Source of the DNA: Bacillota bacterium
GTDB taxonomy: Bacteria; Bacillota; UBA4882; UBA8346
Direction: 5' to 3'
DNA length: 22,204 bases
Assembly (NCBI GenBank): GCA_023429995.1
Contig: JAEZCE010000063.1
Location: 1-22,204, forward strand
Shown here: piece by piece, positions 17,326 through 22,204 of the stretch
How positions within the stretch are numbered: the stretch's first letter is position 1
Layout: every line of letters starts with the position of its first letter
Translations under genes and position numbers: made by a program
Notes under the pieces: model-generated
Databases searched by the model: none
Told to the model about the DNA's origin: nothing
Seen by the model: the letters and a program-made list of their open reading frames with translations, nothing else

Positions 17326-17382
17326 CTGAGTCCGGCAAGTTTCGATGTTTAGTGGTTTTTGTAGGTTACTTGCCGGATTCAG
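17326..17382. repeat. Second inverted repeat carrying the TCCGGCAAGT motif
   Basis: CTGAGTCCGGCAAGT pairs with ACTTGCCGGATTCAG (14 of 15 positions) around a 27-base loop. The motif TCCGGCAAGT also occurs in the preceding hairpin at 17261, so it appears three times in 120 bp. It may be a second terminator or a REP-like repeat. Confidence 0.55.
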
Positions 17383-17407
17383 GTTAAAATTACATCGACT
17401 TATCAAG

Positions 17408-17464
17408 AAATATCAAAAAAGTGAAAACTAAATCATGTTGTTCCATCTTGCCGGGACTTATAAT
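17408..17464 (+). promoter_or_regulatory. Activator-type promoter of the sugar-binding-protein gene with operator
   Basis: TATAAT at 17459-17464 is preceded, exactly 51 bp upstream, by AAATATCAAAAA (17408), with AAATCAT at 17430-17436. The first 29 bases match the GH42 operator at 23 positions with no gaps. No good -35 box is present (TGTTGT). This indicates control by the same regulator, most simply the AraC-type protein encoded at 11651. Confidence 0.65.
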
Positions 17465-17519
17465 TCAATCACGAGGTTGAATCCTTGAAAATACAGAAAA
17501 AATTTAAGGGAGGATTGTA

Positions 17520-18794
17520 ATGAAAGGTCAAAAGTTTACTAAAGTGTTCCAAGTTTTTTTAGTTGTCGCACTGGCTGTGTATTGTATGAGCGCCGCATTT
17601 GCCGCCGATAAAGTCACGTTAAGCGTGGGTCTCTTGGCTGAAGATTTGGACTTTTTCCAGGCGCATATCAATGATGCTTCTTTCAAAAAGATGTTGCCCA
17701 ATGTGAACATTGATTTCCAGCAGTCCAAAGATACAGAGGAAATGTCCCGCATCCAAAGAGTGCGGATGGCTGCCAAGGAAATGCCGGATGTGTTCTATGT
17801 TAAACCTTATGATATTTTACCGCTCAAAGATTCGATGGCGATGTGGGCCCCTACAGAAAAACTGGTCAAAGAGAATAAGTTCGTCAATACGTTTGCGGTC
17901 AATACGAACAATGGGAAATATTACGGCTTGCCCATGAAGACCTTCTACGAATGGGTTTACTATCGAAAATCCATTTTTAAAGAATTGAATTTGACTGTCC
18001 CGAAGACTTGGGATGAATTTATCACCGTGACCAAGAAGATTAAAGCAAACGGTAAATATATCCCAATTGCCCTAGGGGCGAAAGACACCTGGCCAACCTA
18101 TCCTTTTAATGAATTTATGCCGCATTTAATTTCCGGCGATGCCAATATTCTAGCGAATGCTGCTAAGCAAGATAATCCTTTTGGGCCGGATGGCGGTTTT
18201 TACAAATCCTATACCATGATTGACACTCTATATAAAGCGGGAGTTTTCGGGGATCCCTTAGGTACCAGCTGGCCAGAGCAGGAACAATTGATGGCTGCTA
18301 AAAAAGCCGCCATGACCTGCGTCGGTCAATATTTCCTGCCGGATTATAAAAAAATGGGTGGAGATATGAATGACATCGCGGTTTTTCCGCTTCCGGTCGG
18401 AAGTGCGGCTAAACCTGTTAAAAAGCAAATGGCCATGCTCGACTTATTCTGGGCTATCGGTAAAAACAGCAAACATCCCGCTGAAGCCAAAAAATTTATT
18501 GAATGGTTCTTTAGTCCGGCCATTTATAAGGCATATCTGACCGACCGGTTTATGTCTTCCACCATAAAAGGGATTGATGCCGACAATATTTTTAGTGAAG
18601 GGCTGAAAAAATACAATTATCAACCTTTCTTATATGTTCCAGGCGACGAAAATTACACAAAGCTAGTGAATGAGACGAGGTTTGATACGAAAACCATTGG
18701 TTCCCAAATGTTGGCAGGGATGTCTTATAAAGATATATTAGCTGATTTTAATCGAAAATGGGTTGAAGCCCGCAAAAAATTGGGTATTAAGTAA
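17520..18794 (+). CDS. ABC transporter sugar-binding protein (CUT1 type)
   Basis: A 424-residue protein. GGGAGGATTGTA directly precedes the ATG. The signal peptide covers about 1-29 (SAAFA|ADKV). The only cysteine near it (Cys22, in LAVYC) has Tyr at -1, so it is not a lipobox. The mature part follows the family-1 extracellular solute-binding fold, with early segments ADKVTLSVGL and MAAKEMPDVFYV, a middle YGLPMKTFYEWVYYRKSIF and PKTWDEFITVTKKI, and a later PAEAKKFIEWFFSP. It should bind an oligosaccharide, probably derived from xylan, outside the membrane and hand it to the two permeases that follow. The lack of lipidation suggests a periplasmic protein. The gene has its own operator-containing promoter, and a hairpin separates it from the permease genes. 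Confidence 0.93.
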   Translation: MKGQKFTKVFQVFLVVALAVYCMSAAFAADKVTLSVGLLAEDLDFFQAHINDASFKKMLPNVNIDFQQSKDTEEMSRIQRVRMAAKEMPDVFYVKPYDILPLKDSMAMWAPTEKLVKENKFVNTFAVNTNNGKYYGLPMKTFYEWVYYRKSIFKELNLTVPKTWDEFITVTKKIKANGKYIPIALGAKDTWPTYPFNEFMPHLISGDANILANAAKQDNPFGPDGGFYKSYTMIDTLYKAGVFGDPLGTSWPEQEQLMAAKKAAMTCVGQYFLPDYKKMGGDMNDIAVFPLPVGSAAKPVKKQMAMLDLFWAIGKNSKHPAEAKKFIEWFFSPAIYKAYLTDRFMSSTIKGIDADNIFSEGLKKYNYQPFLYVPGDENYTKLVNETRFDTKTIGSQMLAGMSYKDILADFNRKWVEARKKLGIK

Positions 18795-18810
18795 TTTGTG
18801 GAGAACGGAT

Positions 18811-18853
18811 AAGTTGCCATGCCCACTTAAACCGGGTATGGCAACTTTCTTTT
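18811..18853 (+). terminator. Hairpin between binding protein and permease genes (partial terminator)
   Basis: AAGTTGCCATGCCC pairs with GGGTATGGCAACTT over 14 bp (one G-U pair) around a 9-base loop, followed by TCTTTT. It lies in the 75-bp gap and immediately precedes the permease ribosome binding site. In such operons partial read-through yields more binding protein than permease, and 3' stabilisation of the first cistron would do the same. Confidence 0.85.
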
Positions 18854-18869
18854 AAGGAGGTCATTTGAT

Positions 18870-19751
18870 TTGGGAATCAGTTACAGTTTGCAAAAAAAAC
18901 TCATTATCCTGGGGTTTCTGGCTATTCCGGTCTTGCTTTTGATGGTGTTTATGTTTTATCCAACCTTGAAACTTTTTCAATTCAGTTTAACCAATTGGGA
19001 CGGCTACTCACCGGCATTTAAATATGTGGGATTGGAAAACTTTCGCCAATTGATTTTAAAGTCCAATGATGTTTGGATTGCTTTACGAAATAATTCCTAT
19101 TATTTTTTCATCCATCTGTTGGCAATCCCGTTTGAAATCGGTGTGGCATCCATTTTGTGCGGCAAGATTCGCAGCTCAAAGTTTTTTCAGTCCATCACCT
19201 TTTTGCCTTATGTAATCAATGGTGTTGCAGTCGCTTTGACCTTTTCCTATTTTTACTCACCCAACGGCGGCGCCTTGAATTCAATGTTGGATTTTTTGCA
19301 TTTAAGCATACTGAAGATGGGCTGGCTAAGCAATATTTATATTGTAAACTTTGTGCTTGTTTCGGTTTCTTTGTGGCGTTTTTGCGGTTTGCATGTCATC
19401 CTTTTCATTGCGGGCATTTTATCCATACCCAGTGAATATTACGAGGCGGCTTCCATTGACGGGGCCAACAGTTTTCGCCAATTTACCAACATCACCGTCC
19501 CAGGCATCAAGACTGTGTTGGAATTGGTTTTATTTCTGAACGTGAGAGGGGCTTTATCGGTATTTGATATTCCCTTCCTAATGACCAACGGGGGTCCGGG
19601 ATATGAAACTTCCACCTTTATGGTTTATACCATTAAAACGGCGTTTCAGTTTAATCAATACGGACTTGCCTCCGCAATGGCGGTTATTTTGATGATTTTG
19701 ATTATTATCTTTGGTTATCTCCAAAGTAAAGTCATAAAAATTAAGGGGTGA
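18870..19751 (+). CDS. Sugar ABC transporter permease (MalF/UgpA type)
   Basis: A 293-residue membrane protein with a TTG start 8 bases after AAGGAGGT. Six transmembrane segments can be seen at about 11-31, 75-97, 108-128, 157-181, 216-236 and 267-287. The EAA loop that contacts the ATPase is at 191-203 (YEAASIDGANSFRQF). The N-terminal segment (FYPTLKLFQFSLTNWDG) is typical of CUT1 first permeases. It forms the import channel with the next gene's product. The spacing of 5 bp to that gene indicates coupled translation. Confidence 0.94.
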   Translation: MGISYSLQKKLIILGFLAIPVLLLMVFMFYPTLKLFQFSLTNWDGYSPAFKYVGLENFRQLILKSNDVWIALRNNSYYFFIHLLAIPFEIGVASILCGKIRSSKFFQSITFLPYVINGVAVALTFSYFYSPNGGALNSMLDFLHLSILKMGWLSNIYIVNFVLVSVSLWRFCGLHVILFIAGILSIPSEYYEAASIDGANSFRQFTNITVPGIKTVLELVLFLNVRGALSVFDIPFLMTNGGPGYETSTFMVYTIKTAFQFNQYGLASAMAVILMILIIIFGYLQSKVIKIKG

Positions 19752-19756
19752 ATGAA

Positions 19757-20614
19757 ATGAGCAGCATTGTTACATCAACTTCCTCGAAAATGAAATTCGG
19801 GCAAACAGGGTTCTTTCAATATTTGGTGATGGGCGTTATTACGCTGATAGTTTTTGTACCGCTACTGATCATTGTCCTGGCGTCGCTGAAGACTTTGCCC
19901 GAGATTAGCCAGATGACCCCGCTCGCTTTACCCCATTCGTTTTATTTGGGTAATTTTAGTGAAACGTTTGTCAAAGCGAAAATCATTTTGTCGTTGTTTA
20001 ATTCGTTAACCATCGCCTTAAGCAGCGTTATCATCAATGCGTTGATGGGGGCCATGGCAGCCTTCATTATCGCCCGTTTTGACTTCAAGTTCAAAAAAGT
20101 CGTGCTGGGAATGTTCCTGGTGGCGATGGTGATCCCTTTTTATACTGTGGAGGTCGCCCGGTTTCAATTAATTAAAGAAATGGGCCTGTATAACACTTTG
20201 TATGCGCCAATTTTAATCTACATAGGAGCCGACATGATGCAGATTTTCTTATATAAGCAGTATATTGATAAGGTCTCCGTATCCTTGGACGAGAGTGCGA
20301 TGTTAGACGGCGCTTCCTATTTTAAAATATTCTCCAAAATTGTTTTTCCCTTAATCATGCCGGCTGTCGCCACCCTTGCGATTATTAAATTTGTTGATAT
20401 CACCAATGATATGTATATACCGTATCTTTACATTCCATCTGATAAATTCCGGACATTGACTACGACCCTCATGACTTTTGCCGGTGACCGCTCGGTGAAC
20501 TGGGCAAGTATTTCCGCATGTATCATTTGGATTTTAATCCCCACTTTGCTGGTATATTTTTCGTTTCAAAAGTATATTTTGAAAGGTATTACTGCGGGTT
20601 CAATTAAAGAATAA
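19757..20614 (+). CDS. Sugar ABC transporter permease (MalG/UgpE type)
   Basis: The ATG at 19757 is chosen: AAGGGG lies 8 bases upstream and overlaps an in-frame GTG at 19748 that is therefore unlikely to be the start. The product has 285 residues and about six membrane segments, the first at about 22-45 and the last near the C-terminus (CIIWILIPTLLVYFSF). The EAA loop lies at about 179-191 (DESAMLDGASYFKIF). A GITAGSIKE-like tail is common in this family. It is the partner of the preceding permease. No ATP-binding subunit follows, so a shared MsmK-like ATPase encoded elsewhere must energise the system. A strong terminator follows. Confidence 0.94.
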   Translation: MSSIVTSTSSKMKFGQTGFFQYLVMGVITLIVFVPLLIIVLASLKTLPEISQMTPLALPHSFYLGNFSETFVKAKIILSLFNSLTIALSSVIINALMGAMAAFIIARFDFKFKKVVLGMFLVAMVIPFYTVEVARFQLIKEMGLYNTLYAPILIYIGADMMQIFLYKQYIDKVSVSLDESAMLDGASYFKIFSKIVFPLIMPAVATLAIIKFVDITNDMYIPYLYIPSDKFRTLTTTLMTFAGDRSVNWASISACIIWILIPTLLVYFSFQKYILKGITAGSIKE

Positions 20615-20641
20615 TCCAGGCGCTTCATAGTCGATGATTAC

Positions 20642-20687
20642 AAGAAGGTTTTGGCTTGCTTGTTAAAAGCTAAAACCTTCTTTGTTT
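20642..20687 (+). terminator. Rho-independent terminator of the importer operon
   Basis: A 16-bp stem (AAGAAGGTTTTGGCTT / AAGCTAAAACCTTCTT, one G-U pair) with a 9-base loop is followed by TTGTTT. It begins 28 bp after the last permease stop. Confidence 0.9.
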
Positions 20688-20811
20688 ACCTTTATTACCA
20701 TCTTGAGTGGGACATTATTGCTTTTTAAAAATTGCCGCTCTTGGATAATCTATAAAAAAATTAAAGAAGAAAGGGAAGGACGTCACCAAATGGAAGGTCG
20801 GCGAGCAGATT

Positions 20812-21085
20812 GGGGGAACGTTGGGGTTGGCAGGGGTTTACGGAGCAAAGGCCAATGGTTTTCCAATCGGCGATATCTTTGCCAAAGGGATAACCATCAA
20901 GTGCAGACAGGCTTTAGTTCAAAACTACCTGGATGAATTATTGAAATATATCGCGAAGGGACGGTTCCGGGGTGGATGATATCATCACCCATACTTTTCC
21001 TCTTGACGAGGCCATGAAAGGTTACCAAATCTTCTCCAGAAAAGAGGACGATTGCGTCAAAGTTGTCATGCACCCCGTCCATTAA
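20812..21085 (+). pseudogene. C-terminal remnant of a zinc-type alcohol dehydrogenase
   Basis: One frame reads GGTLGLAGVYGAKANGFPIG, then DIFAKGITIKC and VQNYLDELLKYIAKG. After a frameshift near 20960-20970 the adjacent frame continues DDIITHTFPLDEAMKGYQIF and then SRKEDDCVKVVMHP, with a stop at 21083-21085. This is the C-terminal third of the zinc-dependent alcohol/glutathione-independent formaldehyde dehydrogenase group (usual pattern: GVYGG, GKGLTLK, Q.HVQ, ITH.LPL..A, K.D.CIKVV). The N-terminal catalytic domain and most of the Rossmann fold are missing. Some recognisable coding may extend a few codons upstream of 20812, but the left edge is not clear. No promoter or start is evident, and the upstream terminator isolates it. 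It is unrelated to xylan use and is probably left from an earlier rearrangement or insertion. Confidence 0.75.
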
Positions 21086-21232
21086 AACCATAGCCGTTTC
21101 CAAATTTTAAAGGATGGACATGGAAAACGAGAGCCTCCAAAAGAATGGCGTTCACCAGGTGACAATGGATTTGTTTTATGTCCCGGTAATGAAGATGTTC
21201 TTTAATGATTATTTGATTTAAACAGGTACCTC
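21086..21232. other. Non-coding or degenerate stretch before the transposase promoter
   Basis: Only a 35-codon frame (ATG 21114 to TAA 21219-21221) is present, without recognisable similarity. The left end of the insertion sequence should lie in here or just to the right, but its inverted repeat cannot be identified because the right end is outside the window. Confidence 0.4.
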
Positions 21233-21284
21233 TTTACGAACGTATGTTTGTGGGATATAATAAATACAAACATATGTTTGGAGG
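21233..21284 (+). promoter_or_regulatory. Transposase promoter with two LexA/SOS-box-like palindromes
   Basis: TTTACG (21233-21238), 17 bp, then TATAAT (21256-21261) makes a good promoter. CGAACGTATGTTTG (21237-21250) fits the Bacillota SOS box CGAACRNRYGTTYN and overlaps the -35 and spacer. The perfect palindrome CAAACATATGTTTG (21267-21280) lies just after the -10 and abuts the GGAGG ribosome binding site (21280-21284). The two centres are 30 bp apart. Repression by LexA at both sites is the straightforward reading. Confidence 0.6.
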
Positions 21285-21292
21285 GCGATATA

Positions 21293-22198
21293 ATGGCTCA
21301 ACAAAAGAACTTATCATTAATAGAATTCCAAGATAAATTCAATACTGAAGAAGCTTGTCGGGAACATCTTTTTAAAATACGTTGGCCACACGGGTTTAAA
21401 TGCCCGAAATGCGGAAATTCACAATACTATTTTATAGTCAAGCGTCATTTGTATCAGTGCACACAATGTAATTATCAAGCTTCTTTGACTGCCAATACGA
21501 TTATGCATAAAACCCGGACGCCTTTAAAAATTTGGTTTTGGATGATTTACCTTTTAGGCCGGGATAAACGAGGTAAATCAGCTTTGTCGCTCAGTAAAGA
21601 ACTACAGATTCATTACCCTAAAGCGTGGGCAATGGCACAGAAAATACGAGAAGCTATGGTTCAAAAAGATGCTAATTACAAACTAGCTGGACTCGTGGAA
21701 ATGGATGAAACCTATTTCGGCGGTCCTAAAAAAAGTGATAAGCGCGGTCGTGGTACCTCAAAAGCGAAAGCTTTGGTTGAAATCTCATTAACAAGAGCGG
21801 GAAAACCTAAGTATGCAAAAATTCAAGTGGTTAATCAATTAAACCAGGAGATAATCCAAGAAAAGCTTAAGGAATTCATAGAATTAGGCAGTACCATTCA
21901 AACCGACGGCTTTCGGATTTATTCAAAAGTATATCTCCAAGGATATGGTAGAAAAGCTTTAATTTCCAAAAACTTAAAGCCATCCGATATGATGAAATGG
22001 GTACATGTGATTATTAGTAATGCAAAAGCCTATATTAACGGCACATTTCATGGCCTGGAAGAAAAGCATCTCCAAAAATATCTCGATGAATTTTGCTACC
22101 GCTTTAATCGCCGTTTTTGGGAAGGCCAATTGTTTGATCGTTTATTAAATGCCTGTTTAATGACTAATTCTGTCAGCTATGCTGAGCTAATGAAATAA
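21293..22198 (+). CDS. IS1595-family transposase
   Basis: The start is the ATG at 21293, 8 bases after GGAGG; an in-frame TTG at 21248 lies inside the promoter and is rejected. The product has 301 residues. An N-terminal zinc ribbon has Cys37, Cys40, Cys56 and Cys59 (CPKC, CTQC). A short helical region with TANTIMHKTRTPLKIWF follows. The ISXO2/IS1595 catalytic core has Asp138 in VEMDETYFGG, Asp205 in IQTDGF and Asn243/Lys245 in ISNAKAYINGTFHG, the DDNK arrangement of this group. The C-terminal KYLDEFCYRFNRR is the family hallmark. It appears full length and intact, so it may be active. The right end of the element is beyond the window, 6 bp after the stop. Confidence 0.93.
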   Translation: MAQQKNLSLIEFQDKFNTEEACREHLFKIRWPHGFKCPKCGNSQYYFIVKRHLYQCTQCNYQASLTANTIMHKTRTPLKIWFWMIYLLGRDKRGKSALSLSKELQIHYPKAWAMAQKIREAMVQKDANYKLAGLVEMDETYFGGPKKSDKRGRGTSKAKALVEISLTRAGKPKYAKIQVVNQLNQEIIQEKLKEFIELGSTIQTDGFRIYSKVYLQGYGRKALISKNLKPSDMMKWVHVIISNAKAYINGTFHGLEEKHLQKYLDEFCYRFNRRFWEGQLFDRLLNACLMTNSVSYAELMK

Positions 22199-22204
22199 TC
22201 ATTT

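Larger units (their letters stand above)
21233..22204 (+). mobile_element. Insertion sequence of the IS1595 family, incomplete in the window
   Basis: Defined by the intact transposase gene and its promoter. The left inverted repeat is not identified with confidence and the right end lies beyond 22204, so these limits are minimal. The neighbouring alcohol dehydrogenase remnant may mark an earlier insertion site. Confidence 0.5.

Noticed and set aside
20682..20936. 84-codon ORF
   Set aside because: It begins inside the terminator stem, has no ribosome binding site, and reads out of frame with the alcohol dehydrogenase remnant.
21114..21221. 35-codon ORF
   Set aside because: No similarity, and composition does not suggest a real protein; kept only as a note.
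21248..21292. N-terminal extension of the transposase
   Set aside because: The TTG lies upstream of the -10 box and the GGAGG site points to 21293.
1..22204. tRNA, rRNA, riboswitch or CRISPR array
   Set aside because: None recognised on reading both strands; no conserved structural cores or regularly spaced repeats were found.

Overview
The window is about 22 kb of a xylan/arabinoxylan-utilisation locus from what looks like an anaerobic, low-to-moderate G+C member of the Bacillota (Clostridia-like). The evidence for this is strong AGGAGG ribosome binding sites with occasional TTG starts, a YesM/YesN-type two-component pair, a carbohydrate ABC importer of family CUT1, and many secreted multimodular carbohydrate-active enzymes joined by Thr-Pro linkers. 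No dockerin, SLH or sortase signals are visible. The solute-binding protein has no lipobox, which would fit a two-membrane member of the phylum better than a classical Gram-positive.

Region 1 (1-11404, all + strand) is a run of secreted enzymes: the 3' end of a GH43-CBM2 protein; a clan GH-A-like hydrolase with four Fn3-like domains and a ricin-type beta-trefoil (CBM13-like); GH43-CBM6-trefoil; a decayed second GH43 copy; an XynZ-type feruloyl esterase with CBM6 and CBM22-like modules; a GH43-CBM6-CBM22-like enzyme; and a CBM36-CBM22-like-SGNH (CE3-like) acetylxylan esterase. Together they fit removal of arabinose, ferulate and acetate side groups from xylan. The region has been reshuffled. 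An 1822-bp tandem duplication broke inside linker DNA and explains both the trefoil on the GH43 and the pseudogene. Near-copies of CBM modules recur, and a MITE-like element and another long inverted repeat lie between genes.

Region 2 (11405-11650) holds a broken gene start and an unrecognised coding remnant. Region 3 (11651-15023, - strand) is a sensor kinase/AraC-type response regulator operon. Divergent from it is Region 4 (15229-20614, + strand): a cytoplasmic GH42 glycosidase, a sugar-binding protein and two permeases, with no ATPase gene nearby. The GH42 and binding-protein promoters carry the same AT-rich operator-like sequence at exactly the same distance (51 bp) from a perfect TATAAT, which is probably the response-regulator target. 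A hairpin between the binding-protein and permease genes probably lowers permease expression.

Region 5 (20688-22204) is debris and a mobile gene: the frameshifted C-terminal part of a zinc-type alcohol dehydrogenase, then an IS1595-family transposase. The transposase promoter contains two LexA/SOS-box-like palindromes 30 bp apart. No wholly new defence or biosynthetic system is visible. The strongest leads are the SOS-like control of the transposase, the shared operator, and the linker-mediated enzyme fusion.
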